A model generated the notes under the pieces. It saw only the letters and a program-made list of their open reading frames with translations, made no database searches and was not told the origin of the DNA. This document shows, piece after piece, positions 34,101 to 42,656 of a stretch of 64,000 bases of DNA. Source of the stretch: Arthrobacter silviterrae (GTDB taxonomy: Bacteria; Actinomycetota; Actinomycetes; Actinomycetales; Micrococcaceae); the NCBI RefSeq assembly GCF_011045165.1, contig NZ_JAAKZI010000011.1, positions 49,239-113,238 on the forward strand, written 5' to 3'. Position numbers and translations under genes: made by a program. Numbering within the stretch: the first letter of the stretch is position 1; every line of letters begins with the position of its first letter.

Positions 34101-35960
34101 TCCAACACCGGAGTGGTCGGGGCAGGCAACACCGTCACGGTGACTGCCACCCCGGACTCCGGATACAAGCTGAACTCCGCTGACGGCTGGACACTCAACC
34201 AGGACGGCACAGCAAGTTTCACAATAAAGTTCAGCGCCGCACCTGACTGCATCATCCCCGCCACCCCGGGCACACCAACCGCCACCCAGGCGGTCTGCAC
34301 GGGCCCCGGAGCGGCATCCACGCCAACACTGACAGTGCCGGCCAACACCGACACCATCACCTACAGCACCAATGGCACCGTAGCCGAAGGCAACACCGTC
34401 CACGTCATCGCCACCCCGGCGTTTGGCTACAGCATCACCGCCGGCAACGGCTGGATGCTCAATGAGGACGGCACGGCCAGCTACACGTTCACCTTCAAGA
34501 CGCTGGACTGCATTGTCGGAGCAACCCCGGCCGCACCGGCCGCCACCCAGGCGGTATGTGCCGGACCCGGAGTGACAACCCCGCCGACGCTCACCCCCGC
34601 CACAACGGATGGGATCATGTACTCCCAGAATGTTGCGACGGCGGCAGGCGCCACCGTGGTCGTCACGGCGACCCCCACGTTTGGCCACAAGCTGAACGCG
34701 TCCGACGGCTGGACTGTGCAGGAAAACGGCACAGCCACCTACACCGTCACCTTCGCTGCAGCACCTGATTGCATCGTCCCGGGCACCCCGGGCACGCCAA
34801 CCGCCGCCCAGGCGGTTTGCACGGGGCCGGGCATGGCAAGCGCAGCCGAATTGACAGTGCCTGCCAACACCGACGGCATCACATACACCACCTCGGGACC
34901 TGCAACCGCAGGCACCACGGTCACTGTCACCGCCACGCCGGAGTTTGGTTACAGCATCAGCGCAAGCGACGGCTGGACCCTCCATGAGGACGGCACGGCC
35001 AGCTACCAGGTGGAGTTCAGCACCCCGGACTGCATCGTCCCGGCAACGCCCAAGGCGCCAACCGTCACCCAGACGGTGTGCACCGGGCCCGGAACGGCAA
35101 GCACCCCGGAGCTGGCCTTCGCGGAAACGGAAGGGATCACCTACTCCCAGGACGTTGACACTGCAACAGGCGCTGTCGTCGCCGTGACGGCCACCCCGAA
35201 CGACGGCTACAAGCTGGCCGCCGCCGAAGGATGGACGGCCCAGGAAAACGGCAGTGCAACGTACCAGGTGGAGTTCAGCACCCCGGACTGCATCGTCCCG
35301 GGAACACCGGAGGCACCAACGGCAAACCAGGCAGTCTGCACCGGCCCCGGAACAGCAACCACCCCGGAGCTGACCGTGCCGGCCAATTCGGACGGCATCA
35401 CCTACAGCACCGAGGGAACGGCAGCCCAGGGCGAGACCGTCAGGGTCACGGCCACGCCGGCGGAAGGCTACAGCCTCACTGAAGGAAACGGCTGGATGCT
35501 GAACGAGGACGGAACGGCCAGCTACGAGATCCACTTCGACACAGTGGATTGCGTAGTCGCGGCAACACCGTCCGCGCCAACCGTCACCCAGGCAGTGTGC
35601 ACCAACGGCACGGTGAGCACGCCAACCCTGGCGCTGGCCACCACCAAGGGCATCACGTACACCACAGCGGGGACGCCGGCCACCGGCAAGTCCGCCACGG
35701 TTACGGCGGTCCCGGCTGACGGCTACAAGCTCGCAGCCACCGCTGGATGGACCGCCCAGGCCAACGGAACCGCCACCTTCCTGGCAACCTTCAACAAGGT
35801 CGCCTGCCCCGTGGCAGTGGATCCACCGGCACCGCCTGCACCTCCCGCACCCCTGGCCTCCACGGGCTTCGACTCGGGCTGGAGCATCTCGCTGGCAATC
35901 ATGTTCCTGGTGGTCGGTGCGGGAGCCGTATGGCGCAACCGCCGGCCCGCAGCCCACTAG
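31197..35960 (+). CDS. Large LAXTG wall-anchored repeat protein (16 tandem repeats)
   Basis: 1587 residues: signal peptide (hydrophobic core ending AVGPAAAAP), a YCHRAAAL...GHASHTGPMF...GDIYPPI domain (residues ~70-145), then 16 repeats of ~85-90 residues. Each repeat opens with QAVCTGPGT, continues with TGIxYxxTG, GxTVTVTATP, GYKL and DGTATFTV, and closes with PDCI, so every unit has two cysteines. The C-terminus carries LASTG, a hydrophobic helix and NRRPAAH, a class E sortase signal. No catalytic motif. Probably an adhesin or stalk protein on the wall. The DNA of adjacent repeats is similar enough for recombination. ATG 31197 sits behind AAATGGGG, like the homologue at 29825. Confidence 0.88.
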   Translation: MLGKSRKSLHRLGGGVPGRKWLSQFLAVMAALAMTFAGLVGLAVGPAAAAPASTQVAAAPAATSADGTVVYCHRAAALTKPYNWGMASSVSAFIEQGHASHTGPMFPLVGTDGKWGDIYPPIPGVSDTGQNWGPDGQAIYNNQCNTDVPVAPMDPIVELAVCTGPGSATVPTVTLAVTNGITYQIQGTVASGNTVTIIAVPSQPLIYKLTAAPGWTLNADGSASFTVVLTIPNCTADVAPVAPTVAQAQCTGPGTSSAPSLTLPSTEGIDYVQTGTVALGNTVTVTATAKSSYKLKAADGWAPNANGTATFTVTFTTPDCIIPATPVAPTVVQAVCTGPGTATTPTIDPATTTGINYVVTGTIAQGQTVTVTATPKTGYKLTTAPGWTPQTDGAASYTFTVEFTTPDCIIPATPVAPTVVQAVCTGPGTATTPTLKAATTTGIDYVVTGTIAQGQTVTVTATPKPGYKLTTAPGWTPQTDGAASYTFTVEFTTPDCIVGASPLPPTVTQAVCTGPGTASTPTIEWTAVKGISYSNTGVVAAGNTVTVTATPAFGYKLNASDGWTLNNDGTATFTVSLAAAPDCIVLATPGTPTVTQAVCTGPGTSTTPTLGVPTNTDAITYSANGTAAQGATVLITATPTFGHSITPGNGWLLNKDGTATFTAIFGTPDCIVPATPGTPTVTQAQCTGPGTATTPTLGLPANTAAITYSADGAAAQGATVHVTATPTFGHSITAGNGWMLNEDGTATFTVNFNTLDCIEGATPAPPVITQAVCAGPGVTTPASLTYAETNGIMYSQNVATAAGATVVVTATPTFGHKLNSANGWTMQADGTATFVVTFDAAPDCIVPATPGTPTVTQAVCTGPGTASTPALKVPGNSDSITYTTDGTVAAGNTVHVIATPTFGHSITAGNGWMLNEDGTATYTATFGTPDCIVGATPAAPTVTQAVCTGPGMASTPTITWTAVKGISYSNTGVVGAGNTVTVTATPDSGYKLNSADGWTLNQDGTASFTIKFSAAPDCIIPATPGTPTATQAVCTGPGAASTPTLTVPANTDTITYSTNGTVAEGNTVHVIATPAFGYSITAGNGWMLNEDGTASYTFTFKTLDCIVGATPAAPAATQAVCAGPGVTTPPTLTPATTDGIMYSQNVATAAGATVVVTATPTFGHKLNASDGWTVQENGTATYTVTFAAAPDCIVPGTPGTPTAAQAVCTGPGMASAAELTVPANTDGITYTTSGPATAGTTVTVTATPEFGYSISASDGWTLHEDGTASYQVEFSTPDCIVPATPKAPTVTQTVCTGPGTASTPELAFAETEGITYSQDVDTATGAVVAVTATPNDGYKLAAAEGWTAQENGSATYQVEFSTPDCIVPGTPEAPTANQAVCTGPGTATTPELTVPANSDGITYSTEGTAAQGETVRVTATPAEGYSLTEGNGWMLNEDGTASYEIHFDTVDCVVAATPSAPTVTQAVCTNGTVSTPTLALATTKGITYTTAGTPATGKSATVTAVPADGYKLAATAGWTAQANGTATFLATFNKVACPVAVDPPAPPAPPAPLASTGFDSGWSISLAIMFLVVGAGAVWRNRRPAAH

Positions 35961-35994
35961 GGCATGAACTGCACGGTCGCATGAAATAGCAGGA

Positions 35995-36035
35995 AAGGAA
36001 CCCCGGCGCCACACAGGTGCCGGGGTTCCTTGCGT
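35995..36035 (+). terminator. Rho-independent terminator after the repeat protein
   Basis: AAGGAACCCCGGC (35995-36007) pairs with GCCGGGGTTCCTT (about 36019-36031), then G. The 190 bp that follow to the convergent DUF222 gene contain degenerate GGTCGAGCCGGTCG repeats (36132-36199). Confidence 0.82.
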
Positions 36036-36229
36036 CCCATGGATTCCAGCCAAGCACGACGCCGGTCCCCTCGGTCCCGCTTGTCCCCGGCGGTCGGGCG
36101 CGCCGAGACTGACAAGACCGACAAGACTCCCCGCGGTCGAGCCGGTCGGGTCGGTCGAGCCGGTCGTGTCGTTCGAGCCGGTCAAGGCCGTCGAGACCCA
36201 CGGGCCTTCAGGATTCGGGCATGAGGGTG

Positions 36230-38089
36230 TCATGAAGTCTGACTTCGCGTGTCGGGGAGGCCGTGGTGGTAGTTGTTGCGGAGTTTGGTCCTGGTTGGAT
36301 CGAGTTTGTAGCTGGGCGTGTACCAGGGCGTGCCGAGTATCATTTCGACGCTCCAGTGCCCTTGGTGGACGGCATGGTGGTGCTCGACGCAGAGCAGGCA
36401 TCCGACATCGACATTGGTCTCGCCGCCGTCCACCCAGGGATTTACATGGTGCGCGTCGCACCAATAGGCGGGGCGGGTGCAGTGGGGAAAGGAACAGCCT
36501 TTGTCGCGGGCGATGAGGATTTTGCGTTGGGCCTTGGTGAAGAAGCGTTGGGTGCGGCCGACGTTGAGGATCTCCTGACCATTGCCCAGGAGCAAGGTGG
36601 TCACGTCGGCGTCGCAGAGTTCGGTGCTGAACAGGCCGAGGGGCTGGGGTCCGCTGTAGGGAAGGAAGGCGATTCCACCCGGACGTCCGTCCTTGGTTTT
36701 TCGCTGGAGGTCTTCTTCGGTGGTTGTGATGAACAGTTGGGGTTTCAGCCCGCCATTCGCGGGCAGCTTGCTGGTGCGGGCGGCCAGGCGGATGCAGTCG
36801 ATCATGCCGTCCAGGAGGCGTTGGGCACGGGTGCGCCGATCCGCCACCACAGGATTGGTGTTGGCGGGGTCGATCGGGTTCAGGCAAGGCAGTTCCTCCC
36901 CCGAGCCGGGCCCGGGCACGCGCACCCCGTCAATCACGTGCGGCCAGGGTTCCTCCGACACCGGACCGTCTGGGTTTCCGGCACTTCCGGAGCCGTCCTG
37001 CTGCGCAAGAGTGGTCGGTGTGGCCGATTCTGCGAGGTCCAGGAGCTCGCCGAGGCTGGTTTGTCCGGGGAGAACACCGTCCAGGACGCCACCGTTCCCG
37101 CCGGTGCCGAGGCCGGCCTTGGCTCGCTTGTCGGCGCCGAGGCCGCCGGCTGCACCATTTGTGGCTTCGATGTCATTGACGTCGGTGTGGGGGCGGGGGT
37201 TCATGGTGGAGTCGATGGCGACCATCATGACTTCGTACTTGGGCACCGTGGTCCAGCCCTCGAAGTGGATCAATCCCCGCCGGGCCTGGCGGAAGACGAC
37301 GCCCTCCTTGGCGATCAGTTCTCCTTCGGTGGGCTGGTGCCCGTCAGGGTCCAGGACGTTGACGATCCGCACCCCCACATGGGTGAGGGACTCCGGGTCC
37401 ATGGTCCGCGCATGGTCTGTCAGGGTGGCCTCCACGGCGAGCGCTTCGTCCGCGGTTATCCGTCCGCCGTCCGCCAGGTGGCGGGCCTCCTCGATAAAGC
37501 GGGAGGCGGTCAGGGCCTGTTCGGCGGAGAGTTCCCCCGCGAAGAAGGCGGCCGCGGTGGTCGCCTGGGCCGGGGGTGTGGTGACGAGTGTTAGGTCGTT
37601 GCGCACGGGCAGGAATTGGTCTGCCAGGCGCAGGCGCCGGCCCGCCTCGCCCCGGCTGACCCGCAGCGAGGTGCTCAGCAGGTTCATGGGGGCCTTGACA
37701 CCGTCGAAGCGCCCGGCTCGCACCCGTCCGGCCAGGTTTCCGGCCACCTGGACCTGCAGGGCGGACAGGAAGGAGCCTAGGTGTTCCAGTTCCTGGGCCC
37801 AGGACACGGCTTCCGCGTCACTGAGGGAATCCACGTCCATCCCGAGCGGGGCGACCGGGCCGGCATTCCGCGCGTCCGGGCCCGCATCCTGATCGGCCCG
37901 ACTTGACGGACCGGATTCGCCAGCGACGCGGGTGCCATCAGTCGCATCGAACCCGCCGGACCCGGCGTTGGCCGTGGCGGCACGGGTCAGGGCTTCGGCA
38001 AGGGCAATCAGTTGGCGGACATGCCCGCCAACGCCCCCGCCTGTCCGTGTGGATCCGGGATTCCCCGGCGTCCGTGTCGCCGCTTCCAT
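36230..38089 (-). CDS. DUF222 / HNH endonuclease domain protein (13E12-repeat type)
   Basis: About 619 residues from ATG 38089; TTG 38119 would add ten. The N-terminal two thirds is DUF222: VRAGRFDGVKAPMNLLSTSL, ADQFLPVRNDL and AGELSAEQAL. The C-terminal HNH nuclease motif is complete: CSFPHCTRPAYWCDAHHV, WVDGGETNVDVGCLLC and HHHAVHQGHW, with Cys pairs for a structural zinc. These genes occur in many copies in actinobacteria and resemble selfish or recombination-associated elements; the function is unknown. A Gly/Ala-rich insert (~residues 285-340) separates the two parts. Confidence 0.85.
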   Translation of the reverse strand: MEAATRTPGNPGSTRTGGGVGGHVRQLIALAEALTRAATANAGSGGFDATDGTRVAGESGPSSRADQDAGPDARNAGPVAPLGMDVDSLSDAEAVSWAQELEHLGSFLSALQVQVAGNLAGRVRAGRFDGVKAPMNLLSTSLRVSRGEAGRRLRLADQFLPVRNDLTLVTTPPAQATTAAAFFAGELSAEQALTASRFIEEARHLADGGRITADEALAVEATLTDHARTMDPESLTHVGVRIVNVLDPDGHQPTEGELIAKEGVVFRQARRGLIHFEGWTTVPKYEVMMVAIDSTMNPRPHTDVNDIEATNGAAGGLGADKRAKAGLGTGGNGGVLDGVLPGQTSLGELLDLAESATPTTLAQQDGSGSAGNPDGPVSEEPWPHVIDGVRVPGPGSGEELPCLNPIDPANTNPVVADRRTRAQRLLDGMIDCIRLAARTSKLPANGGLKPQLFITTTEEDLQRKTKDGRPGGIAFLPYSGPQPLGLFSTELCDADVTTLLLGNGQEILNVGRTQRFFTKAQRKILIARDKGCSFPHCTRPAYWCDAHHVNPWVDGGETNVDVGCLLCVEHHHAVHQGHWSVEMILGTPWYTPSYKLDPTRTKLRNNYHHGLPDTRSQTS

Positions 38090-38203
38090 GTCACCAACAT
38101 TACGGGTCACCACCGACAAAAACAGGCCATATTTCGAATATGTGTACTACCTTCCCGCTAGGTCTGCCTGTGGAGGGAGCAACGCAAAAATAAGTTTGAA
38201 CAC

Positions 38204-38294
38204 GGCCGAATCCCGGGATCTCGACAGGCTCGACCGACGGGATCTGAACCTAGCCGAATCCCGGGGATCTCGACAGGCTCGATCAACGGGATCT
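38204..38294. repeat. Two ~43-bp direct copies carrying the dispersed TCGACAGGCTC element
   Basis: 38204-38246 and 38252-38294 both read GCCGAATCCCGGGATCTCGA with one extra G in the second, then CAGGCTCGA and ACGGGATCT. The core TCGACAGGCTCGA is a variant of the element at 9630, 44531 and 58160. Confidence 0.8.
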
Positions 38295-38537
38295 CGAAAA
38301 CTGAAGTTACCGGCAAGGAAAACCCGTCGGTAGCGTATGCACCCAACATCGACGAATCTACCATTGATTTCGTTATATGTTTTGCGCGCGGGCAAGGCCT
38401 CCGGGGGAGATACGGGGCCTCGATGGGGCGGTGCTGGGCCGGCCCTACCCACCAATTCTCCATTTTGGAACCACGCAGGCATGCGGCCTGCCACGGGAGC
38501 CTGCTAGGGGAACTTCCCACGGGAATTTCCCACAGGG

Positions 38538-38585
38538 GCCTGCCACGCCGGCAGGCCACAGACGCCTGCCACGCCGGCAGGCCAC
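38538..38585. repeat. Two 22-bp palindromic direct repeats
   Basis: GCCTGCCACGCCGGCAGGCC plus AC at 38538-38559 and 38564-38585. Each is itself a hairpin. The ~550 bp between the DUF222 gene and the protease hold this, the preceding repeat pair, looser TTCCCACGGGAA copies, and no supported gene. Confidence 0.75.
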
Positions 38586-38639
38586 GGCACAGGCAGCGGC
38601 AAACCCCGGCGGTCCGCATGGGCATAGGAGCGCATCACC

Positions 38640-40328
38640 ATGGCAACTTTGGACATCCATGACCTAACAGCATCCCTCACCGAAGCAAAGGCTCGCTGGA
38701 GCCCGCGCATCACGCCCCAGTCGCTGCTGGGCGACGAGGGCAAGAAGGCCCTTCTGGGCGTCATCTTCTCCCCCGCGGACGTGGCCCTGCGCGAGGCAGG
38801 ACCGCAGGCCGCAGCACCGCCACCCGCCGGAGCCTTCTCGCCAGAGGTTGACTGGCGGAACAAGAACGGCAACCACGTGACCCCCGTCGAGGACCAGAAG
38901 TATTGCGGTTCGTGCGTGTCATTTGCGTGCACAGGCGTGGTGGAGTCCATGGCCTCGATCGAACTGGGCCAGCTCTTCGACCTTTCCGAGGCCGACTCTC
39001 ACTTCAATTCAAACCACGGCCCGTCGTGCGCCGGCTGGAACTCGGACGCCTGCATGGCACAGCTGCAGGCCCGCGGCCAGGTCACCGACGCCGCGCTCAC
39101 CTACATGAGCGCCTTCGACAACCCTCCCGTGATCGATCCGGCCACCTCGTTGTGGAAGCCATACGTTCGCCCCACACCCAACCGGCCCGCCAGCCAAGTC
39201 ACCATCTCCCGCCACGGCTTGATCGGTGACATCAACGCCCGCAAGACCTACCTGGACACCACTGGTCCCTGCGCGGCATCCTTTGACGTGTACGACGATT
39301 TCTACAGCTACTCCACCGGCGTCTACCACCACGTGAGCGGGAACGCGGTGGGCGGCCACTGCGTGGAAGTCATCGGCTATTCGGAGTCGGAACAGTGCTG
39401 GATCGCCAAGAACTCCTGGGGCGCCGGCTGGGGCATGGCCGGCTTCTTCAAGATCGCCTACGGCCAGTGCAACTTTGACGTGTACGCCTTCTCCACCGCC
39501 GGCGGCGTCACCGTTCCCGCCACCCACGGCTGGAGCGGTTGGGAGTCCCTGGGCGGGATCATCACCTCCAAGCCCAGCGCGGTCTCCTGGGGCGCCAACA
39601 GGATCGACGCCGTGGCCCGCGGCACCGATTCCGCCGTCTGGCACCGCTGGTGGGACGGAGCCGCGTGGAACGGCTGGGAGTCCCTGGGCGGAGACTGCCA
39701 GAGCGGACCGGCCATCTGTTCCTGGGCCGCCGGGCGGCTGGACATGTTTGTGGTCGGCACAGACCACCAGCTGTACCACAAGTGGTTCGACGGCGGCTGG
39801 TCCGGTTGGGAGGCCCTGGGCGGCATGTTGTCCTCCGACCCGACAGCCGTGTCCTGGGGCCCCAACCGGATTGACGTCTTTGCCCGCGGCATGGATTCGG
39901 CCATGTGGCACCTGTGGTGGGACGGCAGCCACTGGGGCGGGTGGGAGTCCCTGGGCGGGGTCTGCGATTCGGCCCCGGCCGTGGCGTCGTGGGGCGCCAA
40001 CCGGCTCGACACCTTTGTCAAGGGCACCGACAGCCAGCTGTACCACCAGTACTGGGCCGGCGCCGGCTGGTCCGGCTGGGAGGCACTGGGCGGCTACGTA
40101 GGCGGGGACCTGTCCGCCGTCTCCTGGGGGGCGAACAGGATCGACATGTTCTACCCCGGTGCCGGATTCGCCATGATGCACCGGTGGTGGGACGGGGCTT
40201 GGAGCGGGGAGGAAAACCTGGGCGGGCTGCTGTCCTCCGGCACGGGCGCCTCCTCCTGGGCATCCGGCCGCCTCGACTGCTTCGTCGAGGGCACTGACTC
40301 GGCCATGTACCACAAGTGGTACGCATGA
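38640..40328 (+). CDS. Papain-like (C1) cysteine protease with tectonin/PLL-like repeat tail
   Basis: 562 residues. Residues ~66-285 are a C1A peptidase: [20 protein letters not shown], with catalytic Cys92 in CGSCVSFA, His240 in GGHCVEVIG and Asn258 in KNSWGAGWG. The remaining ~275 residues are six or seven ~45-residue blades with GWESLGG, [19 protein letters not shown] and WHRWWDG, resembling the PLL-type lectin / DUF346 propeller. No signal peptide and no obvious pro-domain inhibitor region were found; only ~65 residues precede the mature-like start. It is followed 13 bp later by a chagasin-type inhibitor, so expression of enzyme and inhibitor is linked. Ribosome site GGAG near 38621. Site of action (cytosol or export without Sec) is unclear. 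Confidence 0.85.
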   Translation: MATLDIHDLTASLTEAKARWSPRITPQSLLGDEGKKALLGVIFSPADVALREAGPQAAAPPPAGAFSPEVDWRNKNGNHVTPVEDQKYCGSCVSFACTGVVESMASIELGQLFDLSEADSHFNSNHGPSCAGWNSDACMAQLQARGQVTDAALTYMSAFDNPPVIDPATSLWKPYVRPTPNRPASQVTISRHGLIGDINARKTYLDTTGPCAASFDVYDDFYSYSTGVYHHVSGNAVGGHCVEVIGYSESEQCWIAKNSWGAGWGMAGFFKIAYGQCNFDVYAFSTAGGVTVPATHGWSGWESLGGIITSKPSAVSWGANRIDAVARGTDSAVWHRWWDGAAWNGWESLGGDCQSGPAICSWAAGRLDMFVVGTDHQLYHKWFDGGWSGWEALGGMLSSDPTAVSWGPNRIDVFARGMDSAMWHLWWDGSHWGGWESLGGVCDSAPAVASWGANRLDTFVKGTDSQLYHQYWAGAGWSGWEALGGYVGGDLSAVSWGANRIDMFYPGAGFAMMHRWWDGAWSGEENLGGLLSSGTGASSWASGRLDCFVEGTDSAMYHKWYA

Positions 40329-40341
40329 ACGCAGGTGCGCA

Positions 40342-40623
40342 GTGATCGAAGTCAACGCCGGTGACATGTTCACCGTGGACTTCCAGGCCACGCCGGCCAC
40401 AGGCTACCAATGGTCCGTGGCCGGCGTGCCCGCCGGCGTGGAATTCCTCAGCGATTCCTTCACCCCGGAGGGCAATGCCGCCGCAGTGCCGGCCACCGGA
40501 ACGCACACCTTCCACTTCCTGGCCGCACGGCGCGGAACGGTGGAACTGCGCTTTGTCCTCAAGCGGTCCTGGGAAGCCACTTCGCTGGATGAGCGGGCCA
40601 TTCAGGTGAACGTCACGGGGTGA
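40342..40623 (+). CDS. Chagasin-family (I42) cysteine protease inhibitor
   Basis: 93 residues from GTG 40342. The three inhibitory loops of the family are recognisable: TPATGYQW (residues 17-24, NPTTGYxW loop), VPATGTHTFHF (GxxG-type loop, ~51-61) and LKRSWE (RPW-type loop, ~73-78). The overall Ig-like strand pattern and length fit. It has no signal peptide, like its neighbour protease, and very probably binds that enzyme's active site. The start is set by the frame; ATG 40325 overlapping the protease stop leads to a stop after six codons. Confidence 0.8.
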   Translation: MIEVNAGDMFTVDFQATPATGYQWSVAGVPAGVEFLSDSFTPEGNAAAVPATGTHTFHFLAARRGTVELRFVLKRSWEATSLDERAIQVNVTG

Positions 40624-40703
40624 ACCGGCGTTTCGGTGTCAGGCGTTGAACCACCAGCATGGCGCCCTGATGCCTTTGAGTGGCATGGAGACGACGAGCA
40701 TCG

Positions 40704-41936
40704 TTATCCAGCAACGGCTGACAGGTCATTGAGTGCCTCCAGCCGATCGACGGCCAAGGACGCACCGCCCTCCGCCGCCATCCTTGAGGCCAGCGCCGCA
40801 GCTGCCGCCTTCAGCGTTATGGCATGGACGACGGCGGCACGCAGCCGGTCTGGCGAGAGCCGCTTCGGGGAGAGCATCAGGCCAGCACCGCTGGCCTCGA
40901 CCCTGCGCCCCACCTCGGCTTGGTCCCGGCCAAAGGGCACGACGACGACGGGCACTCCGGCGGCGAGCGCCTTTTGGGTGACCCCGAAACCGCCGTGGGT
41001 CACCGCAACAACTGCTCGTGGCAACAGCAGGGAGTGAGGTGCGAACTCGACGAGGTGGGCATTGTCCGGCACGTTGAAGTCCTCGAGGCCAGCAGGCATC
41101 GTGGCGACCACATCGAGGTCTTCCCCGGCCAACCCTTCGAGAGCATTTCTGACCAGCACGCCGTCGTCCTGAAATTCCGAAGATGTGGTGACCAGCACCA
41201 CCGGCCGGGTCAGGCGGTCGAGCCAGGTTGGCGCCTCGCGGGCCGGATCCCAGCACAGCGGGCCGGTGAAGAAGAACGATTCCGGCCATTGGGTGCGGGG
41301 ATATTCCAGCGCCCGGGACGTGAAGTAAAGAGTCAGCGGCGGGCGGGTAAACATGTCAACGGCATCCCGCAGGGGTGTTGCCCCGGCTCTGGCCCGAAGC
41401 ACGTTCGTGCCGGGCAGGGCGACACGCTCGAGCATGCCCAAAGTCAAGGGCATGAGCAATCGGTTGCGAAGCCTGCCAAGCGGTCCCGCCATCGGCCGCA
41501 GGCCCGGCCCGAACGGGGGTATCTCGGGAGCCGGCAGAGGGGTGGGTGAGTGCTGGATTGATGCCCAAGGCAGGCCGGAAGTTTCAGCGACCGCGGCCGC
41601 GCCCCAGCAGAGCACGTCCACGATCAGCAAGTCAGGCCGCTCTGCCCCAATGGCGCGCTGCAGCTCGGGCACTTGGAGCTCCCCGCGGGCTATGAAGTTG
41701 GCAACACCGGCCTTCAATGAAGCCAGCGGGTTGTGTTCCTTGTAGTCCGCCATCTGTATGGTGTCGATGGCCGGATCCACAGGGTCGGCCTTGAATCCGA
41801 GTGCGCGCAGCCCGGCCACCTCGGCCGCAATGGTTCGGATGACCACCTCATGGCCTCGCCGCTGCAGCTCCAGCAGTACCGGAATGGTGGGGAACAGGTG
41901 GCCGCGTGAGGGGGCGGTGTATACGAGGACCTTCAT
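40704..41936 (-). CDS. MGT/UGT-type glycosyltransferase (GT1)
   Basis: 410 residues. N-terminal MKVLVYTAPSRGHLFPTIPV is the acceptor-side Rossmann start of GT1 enzymes; the C-terminal donor site has VTHGGFGVTQKALAAGVPVVV and PFGRDQAEVGRRVEASGAG. Such enzymes glycosylate small molecules (macrolides, flavonoids, xenobiotics). ATG 41936 overlaps the stop of the upstream TetR gene as ATGA, so the pair is one operon. It is likely a detoxification or natural-product tailoring enzyme induced by the regulator; the substrate is unknown. Confidence 0.88.
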   Translation of the reverse strand: MKVLVYTAPSRGHLFPTIPVLLELQRRGHEVVIRTIAAEVAGLRALGFKADPVDPAIDTIQMADYKEHNPLASLKAGVANFIARGELQVPELQRAIGAERPDLLIVDVLCWGAAAVAETSGLPWASIQHSPTPLPAPEIPPFGPGLRPMAGPLGRLRNRLLMPLTLGMLERVALPGTNVLRARAGATPLRDAVDMFTRPPLTLYFTSRALEYPRTQWPESFFFTGPLCWDPAREAPTWLDRLTRPVVLVTTSSEFQDDGVLVRNALEGLAGEDLDVVATMPAGLEDFNVPDNAHLVEFAPHSLLLPRAVVAVTHGGFGVTQKALAAGVPVVVVPFGRDQAEVGRRVEASGAGLMLSPKRLSPDRLRAAVVHAITLKAAAAALASRMAAEGGASLAVDRLEALNDLSAVAG

Positions 41937-42511
41937 GAGAGCGCTCCTTCCAAGAGCTCCATGAGTGCCAGTTTGGTCTGGCGCTGGGAGAGGCGCTGCT
42001 GGCGACGCAGCAGATGCCATGTGTAGAGGTCGCAGATCGCAACGAGCTGTGCGGCCAGGCGTTTGCGGGCCACCCCCGAGCGCGCTTCGAGGCCGGACGC
42101 AAACACGCGGGCGCACCACTCGACATGGACTTTCCGCCCGTGCTCTGCAATTTCGGCGAAGGCGCGGACCCGGCTCTCTTGCCGGAGCAGGTGCATCATC
42201 AGATCCCCCTCCGCCTCGTAGAACTCGATCAAGTTTGCCACCGCACCGGCCAGGTTGCCCACCGGCGCATCCCGGCGATGCGCGTCTACCTGGGCTTCCC
42301 GGATCCGGGTGAGTTCAGCCACGATCCCCGCCTTGGAGCCAAAGCGCCGGATGACAGTCTGGACGGTCACCTCCGCGTCCGCTGCGATTTGGTCAAGCGT
42401 GACCTCATCAAACAATGCCACCTTGAAGCGGGCGTAGGCCGCCGCCAAGATTCGCTCCCCCGTCTGCCTGAATGCGTCGGCGCGGACCGACATCACGTAA
42501 CGCTGTTTCAT
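41933..42511 (-). CDS. TetR-family transcriptional regulator
   Basis: 192 residues from ATG 42511. The HTH is RILAAAYARFKVALFDEVTLD, then IAADAEVTVQTVIRRFGSKAG, somewhat unlike the classic consensus. The C-terminal ligand domain is all-helical. Longer upstream starts run through a region that lies opposite the deacetylase leader and are not supported. Next to it is ATTAGTATTACTAA-like palindromic sequence TTAGTAATACTAAT (42513-42526), a probable operator over its own promoter. It likely represses itself and the coupled glycosyltransferase. Confidence 0.85.
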   Translation of the reverse strand: MKQRYVMSVRADAFRQTGERILAAAYARFKVALFDEVTLDQIAADAEVTVQTVIRRFGSKAGIVAELTRIREAQVDAHRRDAPVGNLAGAVANLIEFYEAEGDLMMHLLRQESRVRAFAEIAEHGRKVHVEWCARVFASGLEARSGVARKRLAAQLVAICDLYTWHLLRRQQRLSQRQTKLALMELLEGALS

Positions 42512-42512
42512 G

Positions 42513-42526
42513 TTAGTAATACTAAT
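42513..42526. promoter_or_regulatory. Probable TetR operator palindrome
   Basis: TTAGTAATACTAAT at 42513-42526 lies immediately upstream of the TetR start and contains inverted ATTAGTAT/ATACTAAT-like arms. The position fits an autoregulatory operator for the regulator-glycosyltransferase pair. Binding is inferred. Confidence 0.45.
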
Positions 42527-42656
42527 TCTAAATATTGTCCGGGTCCATGCTTGCGCCACCGGGACCAGGCGGTCCGGCGTAAATCGGATCAGCGCTTTCC
42601 ATTCACCGAATCGTGAAATAATTTCCCCATACAGTCCCTTTCGAGCCTGGAGCACC

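Noticed and set aside
32874..36887. 1337-codon open frame on the minus strand across the repeat protein
   Set aside because: It mirrors the 16-repeat gene in the antisense frame and crosses the terminator and the DUF222 gene end. Its text is Arg/Gly/Cys-rich with no domain.
36263..37594. 443-codon plus-strand frame over the DUF222/HNH gene
   Set aside because: Antisense shadow; the minus-strand protein has a complete HNH motif.
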